This document shows, in pieces, positions 36,765 through 45,374 of a stretch of 64,000 nucleotides of DNA. The notes under the pieces were generated by a model, which did not search any database, was not told the origin of the DNA, and saw nothing but the letters and a program-made list of their open reading frames with translations. The stretch comes from Pseudoalteromonas distincta (GTDB lineage Bacteria > Pseudomonadota > Gammaproteobacteria > Enterobacterales > Alteromonadaceae). Every line of letters begins with the position of its first letter. The first letter of the stretch is position 1. Position numbers and translations under genes: made by a program. Location of the stretch: contig NZ_JWIG01000026.1 of assembly GCF_000814675.1 (NCBI RefSeq), positions 1 to 64,000 of the forward strand, written 5' to 3'.

Positions 36765-37898
36765 ATGCATAAAAAACACACACTCAGCCTGCTTTTACTT
36801 ACAGGATCATTAAGCGTAAACGCTGCACAAGAGCAAGGCCTTAAAAACACCTTTGTAGACTCATTCAAAATGGGGGTTGCTGTAAATCAAGATATAGTGA
36901 TAGGCAAAAACGCAGCCGCGCAGTCAATTATTGCTAAGCAATTTAATACAGTCACCCTAGAAAACGCCATGAAAGCAGAAGTAATTTACACACAGCAAGG
37001 TAAGGTCGATTTTAGTGGTGCAGATGCGTTTATAGATTTTGCCAAGCAAAACAACATGTTTACCGTAGCCCACACCTTAGTGTGGCATAACCAAACGCCT
37101 GACTGGTTTTTTACAAATAGTAAAAATGAGCCAAATACCCCAGCAGAGCAATTAGAGCAAATGCGCAAACACATAGAGCTTGTAGCAGGGCGCTATAAAA
37201 ACAAAGTAGATGCGTGGGATGTAGTTAACGAAGTGATTGCTGATGATGGCTCTTATCGCCCAACTGTGTGGGTTAACCGCGTAGGCGATGGCGATACTAT
37301 GGTAAAAGCCGCGTTTAAATACGCCCAGCAGTATTCACCTAATACCGAGCTTTACTACAACGATTTTAATGCATGGCGACCAGAAAAAAGAGACGGCATT
37401 ATACGCATGATCAAAATGCTGCAAAAAGAAGGTATTCGAATCGATGGCATTGGCATACAAGCGCACTGGGGGCTTAATTTTCCTAAAATGCAATATATTG
37501 AACAAGCCATTGACGCCTACGCCGCGCTGGGTATAAAAGTGATGATCACCGAGCTTGATATAGACGTGCTGCCGTTAACAAAAGAGGGGCAAATTACCGG
37601 CACCGATATGATGAAACCACAATTTCAGCTAGAAGAGTTTGAAACCTACCTCGACCCATACAAAAATGGCTTGCCAAGCGACGTAGAGGCGCAATTAAAC
37701 GCCCGTTATAAAGCCTTGTTTGAACTGTTTTACGCAAAGCGCGATGTAATAGACCGCGTAACCTTTTGGGGATTACACGATGGAATGTCGTGGAAAAATG
37801 ATTATCCAATCCCAAATAGAACCAATTACCCATTATTATGGAACCGCAATTTAACCCCTAAACCAATCATAAAAACAATTTCTGACGTAGCTCAGTAA
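36765..37898 (+). CDS. GH10 endo-1,4-beta-xylanase, secreted
   Basis: 377 residues, cleaved signal peptide ending near VNAAQ, single GH10 barrel without carbohydrate-binding module. Acid/base E156 in WDVVNEV and nucleophile E263 in ITELDID; TLENAMKAE and HTLVWHNQTPDWF are also family marks. CGGAG is eight bases before the ATG. Without a lipobox it is expected to be periplasmic or secreted. It is one of three GH10 enzymes in the window that differ in anchoring and modules. Confidence 0.95.
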   Translation: MHKKHTLSLLLLTGSLSVNAAQEQGLKNTFVDSFKMGVAVNQDIVIGKNAAAQSIIAKQFNTVTLENAMKAEVIYTQQGKVDFSGADAFIDFAKQNNMFTVAHTLVWHNQTPDWFFTNSKNEPNTPAEQLEQMRKHIELVAGRYKNKVDAWDVVNEVIADDGSYRPTVWVNRVGDGDTMVKAAFKYAQQYSPNTELYYNDFNAWRPEKRDGIIRMIKMLQKEGIRIDGIGIQAHWGLNFPKMQYIEQAIDAYAALGIKVMITELDIDVLPLTKEGQITGTDMMKPQFQLEEFETYLDPYKNGLPSDVEAQLNARYKALFELFYAKRDVIDRVTFWGLHDGMSWKNDYPIPNRTNYPLLWNRNLTPKPIIKTISDVAQ

Positions 37899-37920
37899 AC
37901 AAGTCGATGTGTGAAGTGTA

Positions 37921-37953
37921 AAGCCGAGTATTTTTAAATGCTCGGCTTTTTTT
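37921..37953 (+). terminator. Terminator after the first GH10 gene
   Basis: AAGCCGAG / CTCGGCTT stem with seven T, 23 bases past the stop codon. Confidence 0.88.
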
Positions 37954-37971
37954 GTTGTCGCCTCTAGCTTA

Positions 37972-38130
37972 TACCAATCCGCAATAATACTTAATCATTT
38001 TGAGGGGCTAAAAGCGTCGCTATCAGCGTTAAAAAATTCTCTTTTAGAACAACTAAATAGCTATTTTTTGCCTAGCTATCAACACGTTTTTCCATCCTCA
38101 AAATAGATCACTTAATTAAGCGGATTGGTA
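37972..38130. mobile_element. MITE-like repeat type I, copy B (159 bp)
   Basis: TACCAATCCGC at the left and GCGGATTGGTA at the right are perfect 11-bp inverted ends; CATTTTGAGG and CCTCAAAATAG pair further in. Same internal blocks as the copy at 32490-32638. No gene. It lies just behind a terminator, a harmless place for an insertion. Confidence 0.75.
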
Positions 38131-38495
38131 TTAAAACAAAAAGGTACCCTAAACATATTTCAGCGTTTGTTACCGAATAGAGTGAATATTGCACTTGATC
38201 GTTATTGTTAGTTGGACTATAACTATGTTGGTTTTTAGTTAAATTAATAACACTGTATTTACACACACAATAAAGCAGTAATAATTTAATTTTAATCTAA
38301 GTGTAAGTTATTGTAATTATTGCTTTGTATTATCTTTAATGAAGCGTAAATAATTCAATAGTAATTAAAAAAATAAAAGTAAATGTATAATTATTTGACT
38401 TATTTACCTAGTGGTCAAATTGAATAAAAGGCGAGATTTTACCATCGTTCATATTCTTAAAAAATGCATTTATTACTCAAACTTAAGGATTAAAA
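38131..38495. other. 365-base promoter region of the modular GH10 gene
   Basis: Very AT-rich, no gene seen. It contains one weak xylan-type operator (38411-38427). No promoter stands out clearly. Confidence 0.4.
38411..38427. promoter_or_regulatory. Weak xylan-type operator before the modular GH10 gene
   Basis: GTGGTC-AAATT-GAATAA: 4 of 6 in each half, with the standard spacer. Listed because of its position; it could be chance. Confidence 0.35.
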
Positions 38496-40718
38496 ATGAA
38501 GAAATTTTTTATTCAAACCACTGGATTAGTGGCCTTGATGTCACTGATTGTCGCATGCGGAGATAATAATAAAGACCCCGAGGTGCCTGTGGTTGTGGAA
38601 GTTGTAGTCCCCGATACCCCTGAGGTCGAAGCGCCAGAAGCCGCTAAAATAATGAATGGCGGTTTTGAAGATGATGCCGCGGGAGAAACCACAGCAACAG
38701 GAAACTGGGTTTTTAGACCCGATCAAGAGCCTACTGCGTTCTCCACAATAAACATTATTGAGTCAGAAGAAGGGGTGAATACTTACAAAGGCACAAAAGC
38801 AGTTGAGGTTAACGTTAATACATTGGGTGACAACCCTTGGGGTATTGAAATAGCTTATGAAGACCTTCCTATCACTGGTGGTAAAAATTATGAGTTTAGT
38901 GTTTGGGCAAAAGGTGAAGAGGGCACCAGTGCAGATTTTTGGATACAGACTCCTGCGCCAGATTATGGTCAACTTAGCCTAGTAAAAGAAACACTCACAG
39001 GCGAGTGGCAAAAAATAACATTAATAGCTGCAACGGCCGAAGCTGACTCTTTAGTAAGGTTGGCAATTCACTTTTCAAAAGAAGAGAACATTAACAAGTC
39101 TATATACCTAGACGAATTTTCAGGTTTTATTTTAGACGATGTCCCAGCAGAAGAAATACCTGATGTTCAATACAGCGAAGTGACAGCACAAAGTTTAAAA
39201 GCATTAGCACCTAATTTTAATATTGGCGTGGCTGTGCCTGCAGGTGGATTTAGTAACAGCATAATAGACAGGGCAGAGATTAGAACGATTGTTGAACAAC
39301 ACTTTAATCAGCTCTCTGCTGAAAATATTATGAAGCCCACCTATTTACAACCTACCCAAGGCGAATTCTTTTACGATGATTCTGATGAGCTAGTTAACTA
39401 CGCCAAAGACAACTCACTTACTATACATGGCCATGTTTTTGTTTGGCACTCGCAAATTGCGCCTTGGATGCAAAGTTTTCAAGGTGATAAAGCCGCGTGG
39501 ATAACCATGATGGAAAATCACATCACACAAGTTGCCACTCATTTTGAAGAAGAAGGCGATAACGATACCGTCGTTAGCTGGGATGTAGTTAACGAAGCGT
39601 TTATGGAAAATGGCAAATACCGCGGTGAAAAAACCACAAACGACAGTGCCGACGAATCTGTGTGGTTTGAAAACATAGGTGCAGAATTTTTACCGTTATC
39701 ATATAAAGCAGCAAGAGCAGCAGATCCTGATGCTGATTTATATTACAACGATTACAACCTGATTTGGAATGCTGATAAATTAGATGCTGTTATCAATATG
39801 GTTAACGACTTTCAAACCAATGGTGTGCCTATTGATGGTATAGGGTTTCAATCTCATATTTCACTTAACAGCCCTGATATTTCAACCATTCAGGCACACC
39901 TTCAAAAAGTGGTCGATATTCGCCCTAAAATCAAAGTAAAAATTACCGAGCTAGATGTTCGTATGAACAACGAAGGCGGCATTCCTCTAACTTACCTAAC
40001 CAGTGAAAGAGCGGACGAACAAAAGCAGTACTACTACGATATTGTTAAAACATACTTAGAAACGGTACCTGAAGATCAACGCGGTGGCATTACTATTTGG
40101 GGCGTAATTGACGAGGATAGTTGGTTACAAAACTGGCCAGAGCCAACAACAGAATGGCCACTGTTATTTTTTAATGACTATACACCAAAACCGGCTTTGC
40201 AAGGTGTTGCCGATGCGCTGCAAGAGCTAATTGAAGTAGCAGAGCCAGAGCCTTCAGCTGAGTTGCTAACTAATGGTGACTTTGAAGCAGGGCTTGATTC
40301 ATGGCAATCACGAGGCAGTGCTACTATTTCACTTGAAATAACCCAAGCTCACAGTGGTAATAATAGCGCTTTAGTACAAGGGCGAACTGAAACGTGGAAT
40401 GGGTTACAAAAAGATGTAAAAGGCTTATTTACAGCAGGTAAAACCTATAATGTATCTGCGTGGGTTAAGTTATCTGACGATAGCACCGCGGTATCGCCTG
40501 GAGTTAAGCTCACACTGCAAATTGAGCATGCGAGCACTGAATACCTCGAGCTAACCACTGTTACAAACGTAGTTGCAGGCGATTGGGTACAGCTTTCGGG
40601 CACTTATACCCATTCAATTACAACCGAGGAAAGCGCGGCTTTACTTTATGTGGAGTCAAACGAACTGACTGCTGATTTTTATGTAGACGACGTATCGGTC
40701 ACTTTGGTAGAACAATAA
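38496..40718 (+). CDS. GH10 xylanase lipoprotein with two CBM-like modules
   Basis: 740 residues. Lipobox LIVAC with Cys21, then an acidic, Pro/Val-rich linker. Residues about 50-215 form a CBM4/9/22-like beta-sandwich (NGGFEDDAAGETTATGNWV). The GH10 barrel spans about 230-575 with acid/base E367 (WDVVNEA) and nucleophile E485 (ITELDVRM). A second CBM22-like sandwich covers about 585-740 (LLTNGDFEAGLDSWQSRG). The build suggests an outer-membrane enzyme that grips insoluble xylan at the cell surface. CBM family numbers are approximate. It is the largest of the three GH10 proteins. Confidence 0.93.
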   Translation: MKKFFIQTTGLVALMSLIVACGDNNKDPEVPVVVEVVVPDTPEVEAPEAAKIMNGGFEDDAAGETTATGNWVFRPDQEPTAFSTINIIESEEGVNTYKGTKAVEVNVNTLGDNPWGIEIAYEDLPITGGKNYEFSVWAKGEEGTSADFWIQTPAPDYGQLSLVKETLTGEWQKITLIAATAEADSLVRLAIHFSKEENINKSIYLDEFSGFILDDVPAEEIPDVQYSEVTAQSLKALAPNFNIGVAVPAGGFSNSIIDRAEIRTIVEQHFNQLSAENIMKPTYLQPTQGEFFYDDSDELVNYAKDNSLTIHGHVFVWHSQIAPWMQSFQGDKAAWITMMENHITQVATHFEEEGDNDTVVSWDVVNEAFMENGKYRGEKTTNDSADESVWFENIGAEFLPLSYKAARAADPDADLYYNDYNLIWNADKLDAVINMVNDFQTNGVPIDGIGFQSHISLNSPDISTIQAHLQKVVDIRPKIKVKITELDVRMNNEGGIPLTYLTSERADEQKQYYYDIVKTYLETVPEDQRGGITIWGVIDEDSWLQNWPEPTTEWPLLFFNDYTPKPALQGVADALQELIEVAEPEPSAELLTNGDFEAGLDSWQSRGSATISLEITQAHSGNNSALVQGRTETWNGLQKDVKGLFTAGKTYNVSAWVKLSDDSTAVSPGVKLTLQIEHASTEYLELTTVTNVVAGDWVQLSGTYTHSITTEESAALLYVESNELTADFYVDDVSVTLVEQ

Positions 40719-40750
40719 ACCAAACTAACAGTAATTAACCCCACATTTGA

Positions 40751-40780
40751 TAGTCTGTATTTTTATACAGACTATTTTTT
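40751..40780 (+). terminator. Terminator after the modular GH10 gene
   Basis: TAGTCTGTAT / ATACAGACTA, a perfect 10-bp stem with loop TTTT and six T. Confidence 0.9.
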
Positions 40781-40902
40781 GAGGGCTTTCATAAAAAGAA
40801 GTGCACTATGCTTTTATATTAGTAATGGGTATCGCTTTAAAGCGACATATACCGTCGGTATAAATAAATTAGCACGATAACGCCAGTGCGTGAAAAGCTA
40901 TA

Positions 40903-41856
40903 TTAGTTTGACTCAAATGACGAAAGTTTCTTTTGAACGTTATTTCGTAATACATCGTCTATGTACTCATTAAATGCCTTATTACCGGTTACCAAGGGGT
41001 TTTGTTGATCAGATTTACGATTTTTTAATGTATTAATTTGATTAATTAGATCATGTGAAAACGGGTGGTTTGAGATACTTCCATCAACATCGTTTTTGTT
41101 TGCAATTTTTTGAAAATAATTTAAAGAGTGCAAATAAGTTTGATTTGCTTCTTTAGTATCCGGTAAACCGGTACCTCCCCAAAGTGCAACTGTATGAGGT
41201 ATGCCATTATCTGTAACAGATATTATCAAAGACAACCCACCAGGCGTATGCCCTGGTGTAGCAAGTACAGTTAAATTAGTTTTACCTAAACTTATTTTTT
41301 CACCATCGATAACTTGGGTGTAAGTGCTAGGTAATGGTATTTCGGTAGAAAAATTACCGAAAGGATCAGTTAATACAGGTGCATTTGGATTATGGATGTA
41401 GTCCCACTCATTTTTTCTCATTAAAATTTTAGCGCCATAATGTGATTCAAAGTAGTGAGCGCCACCATAATGGTCGCTATGGCCGTGAGTAACTATCACG
41501 TATTTAATATCTTCAGGATTTAAGCCTAACTCTCTCAGTCCAGGAACAATCACATGTTTGGCATCGTGCGGGGTCCACATGGTATCGATTAAAATAATGC
41601 CCTCAGTTGTAGTGATAACAAAAGTGCCTACGCTGATATATCCTACAAAATAAAGGTTATCAAATAGCTGAGTGGGTTCAACAACAGTGGTATTGAACAA
41701 ATCACTAGAGGTTAGCGAGGAAGGTAGTTTATTTAATCTAGTACTTATTTTATCTTCACTCAATTTTGTAATATTACCGGTATTTGATGTTGTGCAGCCG
41801 CTCAGTAAGTAAGTTATTACTGTAATCGAGAAAATGCCTAAAAATGTTTTTTTCAT
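40903..41856 (-). CDS. Metallo-beta-lactamase-fold hydrolase, lipoprotein
   Basis: 317 residues with lipobox LLSGC. The zinc motif HGHSDH is complete (VIVTHGHSDHYGG), with a further His in TPGHTPGG and one in NHPFSH, the pattern of class B3-like or related MBL hydrolases. The fold hosts many activities (lactonases, glyoxalases, lactamases), so the substrate is open. It lies among xylan genes but without the xylan operator and reads toward the modular GH10. AAAAAACAT start region with a weak ribosome site. I would not call it an antibiotic resistance gene on this evidence. Confidence 0.85.
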   Translation of the reverse strand: MKKTFLGIFSITVITYLLSGCTTSNTGNITKLSEDKISTRLNKLPSSLTSSDLFNTTVVEPTQLFDNLYFVGYISVGTFVITTTEGIILIDTMWTPHDAKHVIVPGLRELGLNPEDIKYVIVTHGHSDHYGGAHYFESHYGAKILMRKNEWDYIHNPNAPVLTDPFGNFSTEIPLPSTYTQVIDGEKISLGKTNLTVLATPGHTPGGLSLIISVTDNGIPHTVALWGGTGLPDTKEANQTYLHSLNYFQKIANKNDVDGSISNHPFSHDLINQINTLKNRKSDQQNPLVTGNKAFNEYIDDVLRNNVQKKLSSFESN

Positions 41857-42134
41857 ATTTTACACCTTAGTTAATTAGGCATATTAAAAGCCCAAGTAAT
41901 AAACTTTAGTACGTCGTCTATTTAATTATTAAATACAGGGTATGAACTCAAAATTAAAATTTAATGGATAAAACAACCTTAGCCTTTGTTTGTTTAGAGA
42001 TCGAGCTTGTTATCTTTAGGCTAAATGAGAGATGTGAAAGCATTTGTCATTTTGTAAATGAGGGTTTGAATAACGATAGAAGCGAATATATCGTTATTCA
42101 TTGTATTGAAAATAGCTCTAGGTTACTTACTATC

Positions 42135-42494
42135 CTAGGCGTTTATATCATTGACTCGGTTAATTATGATATTAATTAATAAAGCACATAAAATAACGGC
42201 AGGTATTGCATTGGCAACACTGTCGTAAACTACATGAAAAAATGTTGCACCAGCCATAATAACTAACAAACCACTTGCAGCTAAAATGCTTAGTTTTTTT
42301 ATCCAAATAGCAATAGCACCTGCAAGTTCACTTGCACCAATAAAATAGCCAAACCAAGCAGGTAAACCCATGAGTGCAAAAGATAAGTGCATTTGCTCAA
42401 CTCCTGCTAGTTTTGCAGAGCCTGCAGCTATAAAGGCAAGTGTTGTTAATCCTAGTGATGTATACATAAAAATTCTTTTTACTTTTGTGCTCAT
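42135..42494 (-). CDS. DoxX-family membrane protein
   Basis: 119 residues with four membrane helices. LAFIAAGSAKLAGVEQM and WFGYFIGASELAGAIAI are typical DoxX-family segments. Function of these small proteins is mostly unknown, with links to redox stress. It is divergent from a LysR regulator 137 bases away, a common sign of control by that regulator. Confidence 0.85.
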   Translation of the reverse strand: MSTKVKRIFMYTSLGLTTLAFIAAGSAKLAGVEQMHLSFALMGLPAWFGYFIGASELAGAIAIWIKKLSILAASGLLVIMAGATFFHVVYDSVANAIPAVILCALLINIIINRVNDINA

Positions 42495-42631
42495 GTTATT
42501 CCCAACTTTAATAAGAGTGATTTAAGCAGATGCTTAGCTTTTGAGGTTAGAATAATCACAGTTCTTATTAATTAATATTGAATGTTTTTTTATAAGATAT
42601 AAACTTTAGCTTTACATGTTTGGCGTAAATT

Positions 42632-43519
42632 ATGAAATTAGAACAGCTTAGTATGTTTGTTACTGTTGCTCAGGTTGGATCATTGAGTGAAGCAAGTGCT
42701 CTTTTACACAAAACTCAACCAGCTATAAGCCAAGGTATTAAGCAACTAGAAAATACCCTTAACTTTGCCTTATTTAGTCGTAATGGTTATCGGTTAGAGC
42801 TTACCAGTGCAGGAAAAACTATGTTTCATAAGGCTATGAAATTGCTAGATGATGCAGCACAACTTAAACAAGTTGCACACCACATAGCACAGGGGAACGA
42901 GGTAAGTATAACGATTGCAATTGAAGCATCATTTAATTTAAAGGGTATTTTACCATTACTAAAAAACATGCAAAATCAGTTCCCTGAAACTCAAATAATA
43001 ATCAGGCAAGAGTACATAACAGGTGCAATTGAAGCCTTACTTGATGGCGGTGCCGATCTGTGTATAACACCAACAATGGAATTTTCTGCACAAGAAGAGA
43101 AAATTGAAAAGCATTTGTTAAATAGCGGCTCATTAATCAATGTAGCTTCCCCTTTGTTGTTAAAGCGAAATCCAAACCTTAGGCAGGCCACTGATTTGTT
43201 GAACGAATACCAAATAATTGTGCAGGACTCAGGCACTGGTTCAAAAAACATAGAGTGGGGTGTACAGCAAGGTCAGCGACGATGGTATGTAAATGACTTT
43301 CCAACTAAAAAAATGCTTATCGAAAGTGCAATGGGTTGGGGTAAATTACCAGGTTATTTAGCTGATGAAGGTATTGCAAATAATACTCTTCAAATGCTGT
43401 CACTTAGTGATGTGCAAAATATAACGCCTCTAAAATATTACATTATTAAGAAAAGGGGAGAAGTGTTGGGGCCTGTAGCAGAGGCCGTGTGGGAGCAATT
43501 TAAAAACTATCAGATATAG
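42632..43519 (+). CDS. LysR-family transcriptional regulator
   Basis: 295 residues. N-terminal winged helix (LEQLSMFVTVAQVGSLSEAS ... TQPAISQGIKQLE) followed by the LysR periplasmic-binding-like effector domain. Divergent from the doxX-like gene, its probable target. Its effector cannot be predicted. The sequence shows all residues needed for a working HTH. Confidence 0.92.
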   Translation: MKLEQLSMFVTVAQVGSLSEASALLHKTQPAISQGIKQLENTLNFALFSRNGYRLELTSAGKTMFHKAMKLLDDAAQLKQVAHHIAQGNEVSITIAIEASFNLKGILPLLKNMQNQFPETQIIIRQEYITGAIEALLDGGADLCITPTMEFSAQEEKIEKHLLNSGSLINVASPLLLKRNPNLRQATDLLNEYQIIVQDSGTGSKNIEWGVQQGQRRWYVNDFPTKKMLIESAMGWGKLPGYLADEGIANNTLQMLSLSDVQNITPLKYYIIKKRGEVLGPVAEAVWEQFKNYQI

Positions 43520-43577
43520 CAATTACATATATGTGAAAAACGTATTTAAATTACTTCCCTAAAAAAGCCACTAAAAC

Positions 43578-44000
43578 CTACTTAGTTTGATATCTTACTA
43601 CCACAAACTTAAGCGGCACATCGCCATTATTATAAATGCCGTGTACGTCGTTAGGGGCTGCAAATAAGATATCTCCAGTATGAGCAGGCTGGCTTTTGCC
43701 ATTAAGCGTCCAGGTACCTGACCCCTCTAAAATCATTAAGTATTCTTCATCAGGATGCTGGTGGGCGGGGTGTATTTCGTTATTAGGTTTAATAACCGCA
43801 ACGCCTGTAATAGCGCCCTTGGTGAGTGGTGTATCGCCGTAAAAGTAAGTATGAAAATCAGCGCCTTCGTAATGAGTAATGTGCGCGTCTTTTTGACTCA
43901 CAATAGCTGATGTAAGTTGAGTGGGTTTATCAGCTGCGTTTACAGTTAATGCAAAGATGGCTACTGCTATTAATGATAAGGTGGTTGTTATATTTTTCAT
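43578..44000 (-). CDS. Exported single-domain cupin
   Basis: 140 residues with a signal peptide ending near VNAAD. Cupin motif 1 is seen in HPAHQHPDEEYLMILEG (two His and a Glu) and motif 2 in PNDVHGIYNNGD (His). It is divergent from a GH10 lipoprotein gene, with a xylan-type operator in the shared 135-base region. Metal-dependent sugar or lactone chemistry in the periplasm is possible, but the sequence gives no substrate. Confidence 0.85.
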   Translation of the reverse strand: MKNITTTLSLIAVAIFALTVNAADKPTQLTSAIVSQKDAHITHYEGADFHTYFYGDTPLTKGAITGVAVIKPNNEIHPAHQHPDEEYLMILEGSGTWTLNGKSQPAHTGDILFAAPNDVHGIYNNGDVPLKFVVVRYQTK

Positions 44001-44069
44001 GTGTGTCCTTGCTAATTTTCGTGCTAGTTAAAAGTGTTATTTTTGTTCAGTCTATTTTAATAAAACGTT

Positions 44070-44086
44070 GTTGTCAAAAAGACTAT
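44070..44086. promoter_or_regulatory. Xylan-type operator between cupin and GH10 genes
   Basis: GTTGTC-AAAAA-GACTAT: right half perfect, left half 4 of 6, standard spacer, in a divergent region. Confidence 0.6.
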
Positions 44087-44135
44087 ATGGTGTTAAGTTT
44101 ACGTTGCACACTAAAAAACACACAACAGGTACATC

Positions 44136-45275
44136 ATGCATAAAAATAAATTTACGATTGCTATTTTATTAGGAATGTCGAGCCTTGCACTTGGCTGTAA
44201 TGGCTCAGCAGAGCAAAGCAAACCAACATTAAAAGCGCCGGAGCAATTAACGCTTAAAGCGCAATTTAAAGAGCACTTTAAAATTGGCACAGCGATTAGC
44301 CGCGACCAAATATTAGGGGCTTTGCCTGAAGATTTAAATGTGGCTAAAGCGCAATTTAATACCTTTACGCCAGAGAACTCAATGAAGTGGGAGCGTATAC
44401 ACCCAGAGCTAGAAACCTATGATTTTGAAGCCGCTGATGCGTTAGTTCAGTACGCACAAGAGAACAACCAAGAATTAGTTGGGCATACATTAGTGTGGCA
44501 TTCGCAAACTCCTGACTGGGTTTTTGAAGACGAACAAGGCGAGCCGCTAACCCGCGATGCATTACTTAAGCGCATGCAAAACCATATTAATGCTGTTGCA
44601 GGGCGTTATCAAAACCGCATTTTTGCATGGGACGTGGTAAACGAAGCACTTAACGAAGACGGCACACTGCGTGAATCTAAATGGAGCACCATTATTGGTG
44701 ACGACTTTATAGAATATGCGTTTAAATACGCTAAGCAGGCAGCGCCTAATGCCAAGCTATACTACAACGATTACAACTTATATAAGCCAGAAAAAAGAGC
44801 CGGTGCAATTGCGCTTATTAAAAATTTACAAAGCAAAGGCATTGAAATAGATGGTATTGGTATGCAAGCGCATTATTCGCTTGATAACCCAGAGCTTTCG
44901 TTAATGGAAGACTCTATTGTGGCATACGCTGCAACGGGTATTGATGTGATGATAACCGAGCTTGATATTTCGGTATTACCGTTCCCTGAAGGTGAAGAAC
45001 AAGGGGCTGATATTTCGTTAGATATTGCGCTGCAAGAGCGATTTAACCCATACCCGAATGGTTTACCGAGTGAAGTAAACACCCAGTTAGGCGAGCGCTA
45101 CAAAGCCGTGTTTGACATACTTAAAAAACATGACGATAAAGTAAGCCGTGTTACTTTTTGGGGTATAAGCGATGCACGTACTTGGCGCAACGATTGGCCA
45201 ATGCAAGGGCGCACCGATTACCCATTATTAATTGACCGTGAGTTAAAACTTAAAAGCTTTGTAAGCGATTTATAA
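44136..45275 (+). CDS. GH10 endo-xylanase, probable lipoprotein
   Basis: 379 residues. Signal sequence with Cys21 after LALG, a loose lipobox. Single GH10 barrel: acid/base E170 in WDVVNEA, nucleophile E275 in ITELDIS. PENSMKWE and HTLVWHSQTPDW are family marks. No CBM. It differs clearly from the other two GH10 proteins (a separate paralog, not a recent copy). A surface or periplasmic role on soluble xylo-oligomers is likely. Confidence 0.94.
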   Translation: MHKNKFTIAILLGMSSLALGCNGSAEQSKPTLKAPEQLTLKAQFKEHFKIGTAISRDQILGALPEDLNVAKAQFNTFTPENSMKWERIHPELETYDFEAADALVQYAQENNQELVGHTLVWHSQTPDWVFEDEQGEPLTRDALLKRMQNHINAVAGRYQNRIFAWDVVNEALNEDGTLRESKWSTIIGDDFIEYAFKYAKQAAPNAKLYYNDYNLYKPEKRAGAIALIKNLQSKGIEIDGIGMQAHYSLDNPELSLMEDSIVAYAATGIDVMITELDISVLPFPEGEEQGADISLDIALQERFNPYPNGLPSEVNTQLGERYKAVFDILKKHDDKVSRVTFWGISDARTWRNDWPMQGRTDYPLLIDRELKLKSFVSDL

Positions 45276-45300
45276 TCGCACTAAACATTTAACCTCCCGC

Positions 45301-45329
45301 AAAGGATCGCTTAATAGCGATCCTTTTTT
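45301..45329 (+). terminator. Terminator after the third GH10 gene
   Basis: AAAGGATCGCT / AGCGATCCTTT, perfect 11-bp stem, loop TAAT, then T. It is 26 bases past the stop. Confidence 0.92.
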
Positions 45330-45374
45330 GGTTTATAAAATAGCTATTTTTTATTGGTTTTAGTTAAGCAGTAA

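Noticed and set aside
40903..41856. Antibiotic resistance (class B3 beta-lactamase)
   Set aside because: The HxHxDH motif alone is shared by many hydrolases; the sequence and lipoprotein form do not show lactam specificity.
41964..42179. 71-residue plus-strand open frame before the DoxX gene
   Set aside because: No ribosome site, no recognisable pattern, and it overlaps the 3' end of the well-supported doxX-like gene.
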